A stretch of 64,000 bases of DNA, taken from the NCBI RefSeq assembly GCF_040954835.1, contig NC_090711.1, positions 12,891,001 through 12,955,000 of the forward strand, in the 5' to 3' direction. The position numbers and the translations under genes are program-made. The stretch is from Lepisosteus oculatus (Eukaryota; Chordata; Actinopteri; Semionotiformes; Lepisosteidae). Below, piece by piece: positions 34,401-42,184 of the stretch (position 1 is the first letter of the stretch; each line of letters opens with the position of its first letter). The notes under the pieces were generated by a model. The model did not search any database. It saw only the letters and a program-made list of their open reading frames with translations, and was not told where the DNA came from.

Positions 34401-34526
34401 TATGTTATGGGCACCTGCGAAAACAGTTAAGATCTTGATTCAGTTCACGATTTGGAAAAAACAAAGTGATACAAAGTCTCCCCTTACCCAGCTCGCTACA
34501 GAGCAGGCCCCTAGGACGGCTCCCAT
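19361..34526 (-). CDS. serinc3: Serine incorporator 3, ten-helix membrane protein
   Basis: Ten coding exons on the minus strand join in frame: 34526-34488, 30079-29918, 27852-27659, 27249-27170, 25955-25818, 24556-24387, 23208-23118, 22537-22360, 21339-21109 and 19499-19361. They total 1422 nt, 473 aa, the same length as human SERINC3. SERINC proteins are multi-pass membrane proteins of the plasma membrane and endosomes. They were named for serine incorporation into lipids, and SERINC3 and SERINC5 of mammals act as lipid scramblases that lower the infectivity of some retroviruses. Visible landmarks are the start [13 protein letters not shown], a Cys-rich [18 protein letters not shown] segment (15-32), [60 protein letters not shown], a possible N-glycosylation site NQT near residue 312, a variable acidic cytosolic loop, [20 protein letters not shown] and the end [16 protein letters not shown]3 is preferred over SERINC1 because of TTPAL linkage and the [10 protein letters not shown] motif. 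The intron after 24387 has a GC donor. Confidence 0.95.
19766..20310 (+). repeat. 5S rRNA-derived SINE in serinc3 intron 9
   Basis: Full-length member, antisense to serinc3. It has a 5S-like head ('GCCATATCACCCTACAACTC', 'GAGCTCAGCAGGTG'), the body 'GCGCCGTCCTTCAGGTGACA' and the tail 'GCGCGATATAAGTGTAAGCA' followed by TTATTATTA. About 25 bp of the 5S head is deleted near 19820 compared with the copy at 30245. Confidence 0.9.
21109..21339 (-). CDS. serinc3: serinc3 coding exon 9
   Basis: 231 nt encoding [20 protein letters not shown], an acidic low-complexity loop ([17 protein letters not shown]) and [20 protein letters not shown]. The acceptor is CCCCTGCAG and the donor TACAG|GTCAGT. The loop part is GC-rich with many CpGs. 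Confidence 0.95.
21600..22195. other. serinc3 intron 8, nothing recognised
   Basis: Intronic sequence between coding exons 8 and 9. No named repeat and no extra exon. Confidence 0.4.
22360..22537 (-). CDS. serinc3: serinc3 coding exon 8
   Basis: 178 nt encoding [30 protein letters not shown] and a membrane segment [17 protein letters not shown] is a potential glycosylation sequon in the extracellular loop. The acceptor is CACCCCTAG and the donor TCCAG|GTTGGT, a weaker donor. Confidence 0.93.
22545..24380. other. serinc3 introns 6 and 7 around coding exon 7
   Basis: No named repeat recognised. A TTAATTAATTAATT microsatellite-like run occurs near 24012-24026. The open frames on either strand are chance frames. 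Confidence 0.4.
23118..23208 (-). CDS. serinc3: serinc3 coding exon 7
   Basis: 91 nt encoding [30 protein letters not shown] and one base of the next Asp codon. It has an acceptor ending CATCTCAAG and the donor GCCAG|GTACGA. Confidence 0.94.
24387..24556 (-). CDS. serinc3: serinc3 coding exon 6
   Basis: 170 nt encoding [39 protein letters not shown] and VSVLPKVQ. The acceptor is ATTTTTCAG. The donor is GTACAG|GCAAGT, a GC donor with otherwise ideal consensus. Confidence 0.94.
24560..25810. other. serinc3 intron 5, with a GC-richer patch
   Basis: Mostly AT-rich. A CpG-containing patch at about 25125-25320 includes two CCAAT-type boxes (GCCAATG near 25294 and TCCAATC near 25314). I could not assign it to an exon or repeat. 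Confidence 0.35.
25818..25955 (-). CDS. serinc3: serinc3 coding exon 5
   Basis: 138 nt encoding [38 protein letters not shown] and SRCWYA. This is the most conserved stretch of the SERINC family. The acceptor is TGTCTGCAG and the donor GCTG|GTATGT. Confidence 0.96.
26299..26861 (-). mobile_element. TTAA-flanked nonautonomous DNA transposon, copy 2
   Basis: Reverse-complement relative of the element at 7663-8248. TTAA at 26295-26298 is followed by AGTGGAACTGCAGTCCC, matching the right end of copy 1. Interior matches include 'TTTGAAATGCACTCAT', 'TTTTACTTTTACTGTGGT' and 'TTTGTTGCCTCATGCTGA'. The far end (TGCAGTTGCAACTTA) is decayed. It lies in serinc3 intron 4. Confidence 0.72.
27170..27249 (-). 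CDS. serinc3: serinc3 coding exon 4
   Basis: 80 nt encoding [20 protein letters not shown] and then EGPFTR. It has the acceptor TTTCTGCAG and donor CGAA|GTAAGT. Confidence 0.95.
27659..27852 (-). CDS. serinc3: serinc3 coding exon 3
   Basis: 194 nt. The acceptor TGCGGCAG is followed by IPGFCEGG, an extracellular loop, [12 protein letters not shown] and [10 protein letters not shown]. The donor is AACGG|GTAGGT. Confidence 0.95.
28000..29600. other. serinc3 intron 2, right of exon 3
   Basis: No exon recognised between coding exons 2 and 3 apart from a SINE near the exon 2 end. Segments near 29170-29190 (TTTATTTATTTATTTG) are simple-repeat-like. Confidence 0.4.
29621..29900 (+). repeat. tRNA-derived SINE in serinc3 intron 2
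   Basis: Near full-length copy. It has the A-box-like 'GTGGCTCTGTGGCTAAGGAT', the B box GGTTCGTATCC at 29676-29686, 'CCCCAACTGCTCCAGGGGCG', 'CTCTCCCTGTCTGTATGTCT' and the tail 'GGCCAATAAAGTGATCTGAT'. It ends about 20 bp from the donor of coding exon 2, close enough to matter for splicing. Confidence 0.9.
29918..30079 (-). CDS. serinc3: serinc3 coding exon 2
   Basis: 162 nt, phase 0 at both ends. The acceptor CTCTGCCAG is followed by [20 protein letters not shown] and continues to GIEQQLKK. The donor is AAAAAG|GTAAAT. It covers the Cys-rich first membrane segment and most of the second. Confidence 0.95.
30245..30812 (+). repeat. 5S rRNA-derived SINE in serinc3 intron 1, best-preserved head
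   Basis: The head tracks 5S rRNA closely: 'GCCATATCACCCTGCAACTG', 'GAAGCTCAGCAGGTGTGAGC', 'TCGGTACCTGGATGGGAGAC' and 'CTCCTGGG'. The body and a shortened tail follow, with 'AAGTGTAAGTAATTATTATA'. It is the clearest copy for defining the family. Confidence 0.92.
30815..32385. other. serinc3 intron 1, AT-rich
   Basis: No exon or named repeat recognised in this part of the 4.4-kb first intron. Confidence 0.35.
32420..32650 (+). repeat. LINE 3' end fragment (C-terminal RT-ORF remnant)
   Basis: Contains 'GCAGTTCTTTACACAAACGG', 'GTGGGAGTGTGGAACAAGCT' and a decayed 'CTGGATGAGA' block, ending near 'CTCCTCATTTGTAACTATCC'. The frame reads as [18 protein letters not shown]-like, the signature at the end of the reverse-transcriptase ORF of CR1/L2-like non-LTR elements. 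Relatives lie at 43060 and 51405. Confidence 0.65.
32660..34030. other. serinc3 intron 1, promoter-proximal part
   Basis: AT-rich to about 33480. It then becomes CpG-richer up to about 34200, merging with the serinc3 promoter region. The plus strand carries a 47-codon open frame starting at 34039; see the findings. Confidence 0.4.
34488..34526 (-). CDS. serinc3: serinc3 coding exon 1
   Basis: A 39-nt coding segment encoding [13 protein letters not shown], followed by TGG|GTAAGG. It matches the 13-residue first exon of vertebrate SERINCs. It is too short to appear as an open frame and was found by searching for the family N-terminus. Confidence 0.93.
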
Positions 34527-34850
34527 CGCCTCTCCCTCAGAGAAAGATCAGACACTTCCAAAACAACCTCGTCCGTTCCTCCTTTTTCGTCCCGCCGGCA
34601 ACTTCTGGTCTCTTGTCTCCAGCCTTGCCTCTGTGAACAGGCCCGAAACCTAGTCTCCGATCTTCCCCCCCTCGGTACTCTAGGAACTGCGACCCCGTAA
34701 TTTCCGACAGCTCCACTTGTAACGCCGCCCCAGTCAGGCCAAGCCGTCCGCAAGTTCAGCACCGCCTTGCTGTCCTGGAGGCGACCGCGGTTACGTCACA
34801 GGGGGTGATGTCATAGCTGCGCCCGAAGCGCAGTTTTACTCTATTGGAGA
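34527..34850 (-). promoter_or_regulatory. serinc3: serinc3 5' UTR and CpG-rich promoter
   Basis: A GC- and CpG-rich block lies immediately upstream of the serinc3 start. It contains TTACGTCA (34791-34798) and TGATGTCA (34806-34813), two CRE-like sites 15 bp apart. No TATA box is obvious. This fits a broad CpG promoter firing toward lower coordinates. The exact start site cannot be seen. Confidence 0.6.
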
Positions 34851-37180
34851 CTGTAGCTGATGAACTGTCTAGACTACAGTAAGAGGTGTTGAACCTGACG
34901 GCAGGTGAATACACCTTTGCCTATGAGGACTGCAGCAGATTCTACGTCTGCTTTCAATTGCTGTATTTATTATCAGCCCCTTGCTTCTTACACTTTTCCG
35001 TGTACTTGGTATTAGAGTTTTCGACTTGCACAAATCCTTCTTTGAGCCTTTAAAAAGGATTATTGAGTTAAATTGGATCTAATTAAGATGAGCGATGGGT
35101 AGTAACTTTAAACTCTTGGATTACTTCATGACGTTATTTCAATTCGAATTAACTGTTTTCCTCCGCAGGGGGCATGACCTGAAAAGTGGAAGTTTTAGAA
35201 ATTAGTTTGAATGTTTTATGGTTTTGATCGGGAGAGCAATCTGTGCTTCTTTATTGCGTCAGTTCGTGATATTATACACAGGACATTTGAGAATCAAAGT
35301 TATTTCAAATGAAACGTCTGAAAACCTGAGATCTTGTTTACGATTATAATGTAATTCGTGTGGCAGGACTGACTCGGACGGTGTCTGATGAGGTACGAGC
35401 GTTTTTGTGGAATTCTTCTCCGAAAATGCTACCCTGACGTTAGAAACTACAAATTATTGATGTGACATAAATTGTCCGACACAGGAGCAGTTAATTATCG
35501 CTTATGTAGCCTTCTGCTCGTGTTATGTTTCGGTATATGCTATTTCCTATTGATTCTCCTTCAGTGCGATTTTAGATACTGTATTGAATGAACTACTGAG
35601 TGTCTGATTATACAATTATTCCGTTGGAGATTAATAAATGGAATTATTAATTAGGGAGAGCCGGTGTGTGCATCAAAACCCTTTGAATAAAAATAAAATA
35701 ATAGTATAGTCTTTGCGCTTGTTTTATACAATATATATACTGTATTGTGTCTAAATTAAATATAAACAAGGATCAGGCAAGGCATTTTTTCCATTTCTGT
35801 ATTCATTCGTGATTTTATTTGATCTCGTTCAGTTTCAAATGTAAACACAACATACAGTATGCTCTTATGTAACATATACATAAACCAACAAAACAAAATC
35901 AGAGCAAAGTTTACAGTGAAGAATTCAGTCTACAGCTGAGAGTCAGCTCTGACAGACAGCGTTTTCTGCTGCTCATAATAATCCTGCAGCGAAGATCAGT
36001 CAATCCCATACTCTTCATTTTTATCGTCTCACTGATTTCAAAATTCCCCCATTTGACCAAATAGTACAGCGAATAACATTTCATGACATGGAAGAAAATG
36101 TTCGTTAGTGCTCAGTGAATCATTAGTTGAACCTGAAATCTTAAAGAATGGAATTAATGTGACACGAACATACACCTTTTAGTGTCTGATGGATCTAAGC
36201 AAAACAACAGTAACCTACTGGACATACTGTTTTTTTAAATTGAGTATGTTCGTTTTATCAGGCATGGGGATTCTAAGGGTTCTGCAGTTTCTGAAAACGG
36301 AAGGGGAAAATATATTGGGAAAATTTGGTGCCTCCCTGCACCTAACTCAGGAACTGTTAGTCAAACAGCTATTAAAATACAGCGGGGTGTGGCATGTCAG
36401 GCACAAAGCTTTTTATTCTTCATTAATTCCTTAGTTGATTCCAGAGCTTATTTTGAATTCATTTCTCATGAGAGAAATGGGACTGACAGCAGGATACTGC
36501 CAGACTACACACAGCTGGCACTGTGTTAAGTTTCCTACAGGAAACCTTTAAATACTGGAGTTCCTTTTAGGCAGGTCTCCTGATATACATGATGGAGGAA
36601 AGGCTTGGCTACACATACAGTATCATCTGAACTGAACCCCTGTTTCTATTCGTTTACTACTGAGAATTTGAAGGCACCAATTGGACAAGAAGCTAATTCA
36701 GTTTCATCTGACAGTGAGTTGCACTTCAGGGAGGTAATTGAATGTTAAGGGCATACTGAAGATTTTGAAACAGTACATGCATTTCATATTTAACACTAAT
36801 GAATAATTCATCCATTCATTTTCAGTAACTGCTTAGCCCAAAACAGTATAAACCCTTGAGTCTAAACTGAAATATATTTCAGTTTATATTAAATAATATG
36901 TATAATCAGACTGTATAATGGTCAGATTTATAAAAACAATTATTCTGTTATAACCAATAATAAAGATGTGAACATCAGCAATTACTGTAAATTAAATATA
37001 TTCATTTGCTCGCTATTTTTCACAATGATAATTTTACAAGTTACAGTCTTACTGATTCAGTGTTACCTAAAAATTAACACAGAACCTATATTGGTTTTTA
37101 GAATGCGTTTTCCATAGCATGTCATGTCTGAGTTAAAGAACTTTACACATGCACACAATATTTGGTCAACAGCACATTGA
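34851..37180. other. Intergenic DNA upstream of serinc3
   Basis: No coding exon and no named repeat recognised. The open frame at 36189-36434 is short and unlike any family I know. Confidence 0.4.
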
Positions 37181-37185
37181 AAATC

Positions 37186-37390
37186 TATCCATCCATTTTC
37201 TAATTTCGTCTTCCAATTCAGGGTTGTGGAGGGAGTTGCAGTCTATAATGGCAAGCAATAGGCACAGGGCAGTGTACACCCTGGACAAAATGCCTGTCCA
37301 TCACAGTCATAAACACAGAAACATACACACACCAGGGCCAGTTTTGCTAATTAACCTATCAGCATGTTTTGTACCGGAAACCACAGTACC
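37186..37390 (-). repeat. Dispersed tRNA-like fish repeat, 3' half
   Basis: On the plus strand it starts 'CTATCCATCCATTTTCTAAT', continues 'GGGCAGTGTACACCCTGGAC', 'TGCCTGTCCATCACAG' and 'CACACACCAGGGCCAGTTTT', and ends near 'CCTATCAGCATGTTTTGTAC'. The tRNA-like end is missing. Confidence 0.85.
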
Positions 37391-38050
37391 TTTACCTTTA
37401 CCCTCTGCATGGATTAAAGAGGCCTAGCAAACCATGGCACAAACTCAGACTTAGATGTTTTTTGAAGACCTTGTAGGTTAACATCCACCTGGCCCTCCTG
37501 GGGTATTAAATTATTCTCATGTGGCTCAACTGACCATGCTGATTTTTGTGCTCTGAAGTCCCCTTCTTAAAAGTCTCCTATGGATGTTTGATCCTGCCGT
37601 GCCGGAAGACAGATTTCACTTCTTGTCAGCAGTTTAATGGAGCGACCGCATTCACAGAAGCATCTAGGAGCTGTAGAAACGAAGTATGTCTTTGAAACCT
37701 ACATTTAAATAAAGAAAAAAACACAATATATATTTTTTAATCTTTTCTGTTCATGTGTGTTTCATAAGAAAGTAACAGACAAGGTGTCTGTCTGTCTCAT
37801 AAATGAAATGAAAGGAATGTTCTGCCATAATGTAGTTTTGATAAGGGTGTAGGATAATAATAAGATACCAACCATCATCACTGATGTAGCTTCATTTTAG
37901 CAAAGAAAGACAAGTTTAATTAAAACGTATGAAGTGAACATGAAGCCTGTACTATCCAGTAAGGCTTGTAAAAGAAAGTGTAGAATTAGTTTGTGAAGGC
38001 AAAAACAAATCTCCTTTATGAAATAAAACATTTAGCTTTGAAATATATCC
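37391..38050. other. Intergenic DNA, no confirmed gene
   Basis: A possible minus-strand exon (acceptor TTTCTACAG near 37673) was considered as a terminal exon of the coiled-coil gene. It is less convincing than the one at 38656. Nothing else recognised. Confidence 0.35.
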
Positions 38051-38472
38051 TGATGGAAAAAAGAAACGCAACACCTCCTCTTCAACACTCTGGCCCTCCC
38101 CTCTGCGTGGAACAGGCTGAAGAGTTGACTCATCCGTGAGGAGGACCTGATGCCACTGCTGACGAGAGTCCTCTGTCTCAGGTTGTGAGCAGAGGGCCTC
38201 TGACAGGTCGCCTTGCTCTAAGGCCAGCAGCATGGAGCCTCACTGACCTATCACTGATGCGGGCATTGTGTCTGCCGGCAGTTTCAGCAGCTGTAGGGTG
38301 GCAAATCTGAAACGATCTCTCAGATGGACGAGTCTGATGTGTCAGTCTGGCTCTGGTATGGTCATCTGTCCTTCTGGTCTGCTGAAACCTTCTCTGCACT
38401 TCTTGTGAAAGTTCATAAACTATAACTATCATATTCTCATTCCAGAAAATGTTGCGTTTCTTTTTTCCATCA
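38051..38472 (-). mobile_element. Deleted Tc1/mariner-like transposon with perfect 23-bp inverted ends
   Basis: The segments 38051-38073 and 38450-38472 are exact reverse complements over 23 bp (starting TGATGGAAAAAAGAAACGCA). The 376 bp between them carries transposase remnants on the minus strand in two frames: RRTDDHTRARLTHQTR and RARRPVRGPLLTT in one, WHQVLLTDES in the other. The LTDES block fits the middle Asp region of the Tc1 DDE domain. The first helix-turn-helix region and the C-terminal catalytic end are missing, so it cannot encode an active enzyme. A TA duplication is not clear directly at the ends. Confidence 0.85.
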
Positions 38473-38593
38473 TTACATTATCCTGAGGTAAAACCACTTG
38501 GGCGGCAGCCTTTTGTAATCTTCTTCATCCGAGAATTTTTGCAAAGACTGTTTCATTTCTTTAACCGATATTTAGCGGTCCGTATCAATCACA

Positions 38594-38656
38594 TCATGAC
38601 ATATAAGACACAGGTTCGGAGTGGATTGGAAGATCCACATTCTGTGTCGCCCTGAC
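38594..38656 (-). CDS. coiled-coil gene, proposed last exon
   Basis: After a 115-bp intron, the strong acceptor CTTCACCTTCACCTTTAG opens a 20-codon in-frame end. Chosen because of the pyrimidine tract, the matching phase and the early clean stop. It is short, so it could be wrong. Confidence 0.55.
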   Translation of the reverse strand, partial: VRATQNVDLPIHSEPVSYMS

Positions 38657-41600
38657 CTAAAGGTGAAGGTGAAGAGATATCTTACGAACAGACCACACTC
38701 TTTTCGATAAAGACAGAACCTTGGAGTGTTGAGAAGTGGAGAAAAGGTGCTCTGGGGTCATGGTTACTCACGTTGATCTTTCTACCGCTTACATCCTGGT
38801 CCTCTCCACCAGGGGATTGTGGGTAGGCTGGGCGTCGCGTGCGGGGCTCTGACTGGAAGCTGCCTCCTCCACTCTGGCTGCCCTTGGCGCTGCTCTGCCG
38901 GCTGCTGCCGATGGAGAAGCACGCGGAGACAGAGACAGGGGCCTTCCTCGGGCTGTCCGCCGTGACCGCGGAGCTGGTGGAGCCGGCGGGGGGCGTACGA
39001 AGAGCCCTCCCTCTAGGGGCCAGCTTCTTCTTCATGAGGAGAGTGAATTGTTTCTTCTCCTCGTTCAGCTGGCGCACGCGGCTCAGCTGCTGCTGCTCCA
39101 GTTTCCTGAGGGTCTGGGGGGCAGAGTGGGAGTTGGAAAAGCAATTAGACTGCGGGACTGGGATGCGAGCGAAGATCTCAGAAGCTAAGCAAGGCTGGGG
39201 CTGGTGAGGCCTGGGATGGGAAAAAACAGGTTTCTGCTGAAAGTGGTGGTGGACCAGTAGGTGGCGTCCTTCCCTCTAAACCAGAATTGCCAAACCCATA
39301 TTCAATATTTAAATATTCAATATTTATTGCCATACCAACTTAGTTGTTAGGGATGTGCCTCAGTGTGCTCATAACGATTAAACAATAAGACAATAACAAC
39401 AACAACAAAAACATTAACATTAAACACAACATAGTACAACGCCATAAGGTAACAAGAAAGAATCGTACACAATAAAAAAATAAAATACTGGTGCATTAAT
39501 GGGGTTTATAGTCCATTTACATTGTCAATAGTCATCATAAAGTACTAATGTGTAAATGGAAAGCTGTTCAGTATCCGGATAGTCTTACAGTAAGTACTAT
39601 GCCTCAATATGATCACCAGGGACCCTGTGCTATAAGAGATGCCGTCATTTGAACGACGTGTTAAAACGAGACCCGGACAGTGGCGGTGATGATCCCTGGC
39701 ATTGTTTCTCCTTTTCTTGGCTAAGTTCAAGCTAGGCCTTGCACAGCCTTACCTAAATTTCCTCCTTTATTCTATTGGTGGAGCAATTCCTTGTTTCTCA
39801 GCACTACTAGTGGGCCTCCTAGTGCAGAACAGCTTCAGTGGTGGATAAGGTACAGTAGGTTCCCTCCCCAGTCTATGGGGGTTCTCTGGGATGAAAGGTT
39901 ACAGAAATGCAGGGAATTGTGATTGTTATTGGTGTTAGGAGCAAGGTTCCAGCTTGTCTATGAAGCCAATGCTGCCTGATGGGATTTGTTTTTCACTTGT
40001 AACACAAGTCAGACCGAGGACAAAATGAGTCATTGTGAAATTACTTGAACAATTCAGACAGTGACGGGGTTTCCTCCAATTTCCTGAAAATAGCACACAA
40101 ATGGACATTTAGGCAATCGTTAAGTATTTTCATATAAAATCACCTCTCCATAGACGAGTCAGTGGCTATTTCAAACAAAGTAACCATCAGCAGGGATCTG
40201 CTTAGATTGCCTTTCATACCTGTTCGGATCGCGGTTAGTTGCTCGTGTGTCGTGTTTTTCCTTTGTTTCCTTCGGGACATTGTGTTTTTGGAGTGGATTT
40301 CCTGGGAATTCACAAAAGACCCTGAACAGACCGAAAGGCATTTTCTCACCCCTAATTGTCACGAGTCAAAGGTCTGGTTGCCTTCTTAAAGCCAGCTAAA
40401 TTCCTCAACTATCGGTTGTGTTGCCTCCCAAAAATAGATGTGCCAAGTCTAGCAAGTTATTTTTTTTAGGGAATGTTTTTCTTTGGGGAGGGGGTCTGAC
40501 ATTTGCTGTTTTGTTTGCAGTGGGGGTGGGTGCATAGAAGTTATAATGGCACCATAACAACTAAAATTCCAATTGGAAAATGAGGATGATGACCTCCTTG
40601 AGGGTTATAGTTTAACATTCGCTGGAATGTGTTACCTCTTAGTCAAGTATCAAAGGTTAGTGCTGCGTCCGGAGAGACCAGGAAAAGTTTCCTTGTTTTG
40701 GTCTGTGGAACTGGTGTCTAAGGAATAGCTTTGCCGACTTTTGAATGACATAAATAAAAAAAGATTTGTTCCTTCTTGACTTTGAAACACAAGGGTGTCC
40801 CATGTGTTTTAGAGGGGAGAGTTATTTCCAGTGACTCATGTGGAATCAGCATAGTGCACTGCCGCGTCCTTTAGAATCTGATTTGCTGTTGCCCGGGATA
40901 CATGAACTGAGGTTGACCACTGAGATCATCGATTACCTTTTGGAAGATATTGTTTCAAGTTTGTTTTTTTTCCTCCTCATGAGGCAACTTGTAAGAGGAC
41001 ATTGAGTTTTGTTGTTAACCACAGAGGTTTTGAATTTTTCAGGTGTAAAGTACTCAGATATCCATGTCTCTAAAAGAAAGCTTGATTTTGTTGGTGAGGG
41101 GGTTTGAATTTGCATCCCCAGTCAAAGAACTGCAACAACTGAGCCAGGCCCATCTTCATCTGAGCAGGGCTGGCTTAGTCACGTCTTTCGAACATTGCCC
41201 AATTCTTGACTTGCCAAGTCACAAACGAGATTCTGAACGTCACTTTTGAAAAACACTTGGCAGAAATGGATTAGGGTGTTACTCACGAGTAAAGCCATTA
41301 AGATTTAAAGATGAAAATCAATCATTCTAAAGCTAATCAGGACCGATAGCAATACCAATCTTAAAGGCGCAGTACGTGAGAACATAAAACAGTGCAGAAA
41401 AAATAAAAAACTACATGCGTGTAGTGTATTACAAATATCACACCCTGGGTTGAAATTAAAATGAATGCTGGAGTCAAATTTGTATATTAATCCAAATTCG
41501 CTTTGGGAAACAATAGGCTAGGTAAAAATAAGTTTATCGCGAAAGACGGCTTGTTGACAGGGAAAGTTCAAATACTGAAACTACAGCAGAACTGAAAAAG

Positions 41601-42036
41601 CAAACAATTCAACCGAGTTTGATGAATTAAAGATCACATCCATTGTTACCCTGAAACGCGCATTGTATGTGGCGATCACATATACCGTACTATAACGTGC
41701 TGTAACAAAAGTGGTGAAAGTGGTACACCATATTCACTGACATTACAAACGCACAATTACTGCTAAGCGGGGTACAGTATATTGGACATCTCGAAAATGC
41801 GGTGCGCTTGATCCTTAGGTCCAATGGGCACACAACTAGAGCTGTGACCTTAACATCCCTGACCTGCCCAAGCCATGAAAACACTTTAAGAGCTTTACCT
41901 TCACCAGAAGTTTCTGTTCCTTGATGAAGTTGTTATTCACGGACTGGGAAGCCGTCATCAGATCCGACGCGCAGAGCGAGTAGATCGGGTCGTTGCTGTA
42001 CAGAAACGAGAGGGAGAACGCGGGATTCCCATCCAT
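38594..42036 (-). CDS. Unrecognised small coiled-coil protein, three exons
   Basis: Exons 42036-41899, 39113-38772 and 38656-38594 join in frame (543 nt, 180 aa). I do not recognise the family. Residues 1-46 begin MDGNPAFSLSFLYSNDPIYS and end FIKEQKLLVK. Residues 47-75 are a strongly helical, charged stretch (TLRKLEQQQLSRVRQLNEEK, then KQFTLLMKKK) that should form a short coiled-coil. Residues about 76-160 are basic, Ser/Gly/Pro-rich and probably disordered. The last exon gives VRATQNVDLPIHSEPVSYMS and TGA. All splice sites are GT-AG: AAG|GTAAAG, CCCCCCAG, AAC|GTGAGT, and CCTTCACCTTTAG with a clean pyrimidine tract. Exons 1 and 2 end in phase 0. Seen: the open frames, splice sites and GC-rich coding. 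Inferred: the joining. It lies between serinc3 and a CpG island, a place where the human block has no such gene. The third exon is the least certain part. Confidence 0.7.
38772..39113 (-). CDS. coiled-coil gene, exon 2
   Basis: 114 codons between the acceptor CTGCCCCCCAG and the donor ATCAAC|GTGAGT. It holds the charged helix and the Ser/Gly-rich tail (GSSRQSSAKGSQSGGGSFQS). An alternative donor, CAGGAT|GTAAGC, lies 18 nt earlier in the same phase. Confidence 0.75.
39140..39300 (+). repeat. 5S-derived SINE head, second family, interrupted
   Basis: 'GATCTCAGAAGCTAAGCAAG' and 'GGCCTGGGATGGGA' are closer to 5S rRNA here than in the main SINE family. They are followed by a 'GTAGGTGGCG' block. 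The copy stops at about 39295. A SINE-like body resumes near 39600 ('GATGCCGTCATTTGAACGAC'), so about 300 bp of other sequence separates the two parts. It lies in intron 1 of the coiled-coil gene. Confidence 0.7.
39300..39598. repeat. Dispersed repeat fragment splitting a SINE
   Basis: An AT-rich unit with 'CATACCAACTTAGTTGTTAG', 'GATGTGCCTCAGTGTGCTCA', ACAACAACAAC and a block ending near 'AAAGCTGTTCAGTATCCGGA'. I recognise the block order as that of a common fish interspersed repeat, but I cannot name its class. Confidence 0.5.
39598..39910 (+). repeat. Body of the interrupted second-family SINE
   Basis: 'CACCAGGGACCCTGTGCTAT' and 'GATGCCGTCATTTGAACGAC' correspond in place to the 'GACACTATACTGTAAAAAGG / GCCGTCCTTCGGATGAGACG' part of the main SINE family. 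The 3' boundary is uncertain. Confidence 0.5.
39915..41895 (-). other. Rest of intron 1 of the coiled-coil gene
   Basis: No exon or named repeat recognised. The opposite-strand open frames at 40140-40390 are overlapping chance frames. Confidence 0.35.
41899..42036 (-). CDS. coiled-coil gene, exon 1 (coding part)
   Basis: 46 codons from an ATG in a CpG-rich setting to the donor GTGAAG|GTAAAG. Coding quality is good: no rare runs and a balanced composition with LSFLYSNDPIYSLCASDLMT. The upstream sequence to about 42180 is CpG-containing and may hold the 5' UTR. Confidence 0.72.
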
Positions 42037-42184
42037 TGTCGCGGGGGAGCTGTAAGGAGCTGAGTGAAGTAAAGCAGACACACTTGCAGACGCTGTCCGG
42101 GGAGGGGGTGATGGGGATTGTCGTGGGGTGTTCTGTGCGTGGGGTCGTGAGTCCTGATGCGCATCTTCGTGAGGGTCTCACTCT

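Noticed and set aside
37560-37673. Alternative last exon for the coiled-coil gene after TTTCTACAG
   Set aside because: In the required phase it stops after 14 codons. The longer Cys-containing frame needs a phase that exon 2 does not provide. The exon at 38656 has a better acceptor and a matching phase.
41350-41780. Another TTAA element, from TTAAAGGCGCAGTACGTGAG
   Set aside because: No matching inverted end or TTAA partner was found nearby, and the interior does not align with the two accepted copies.
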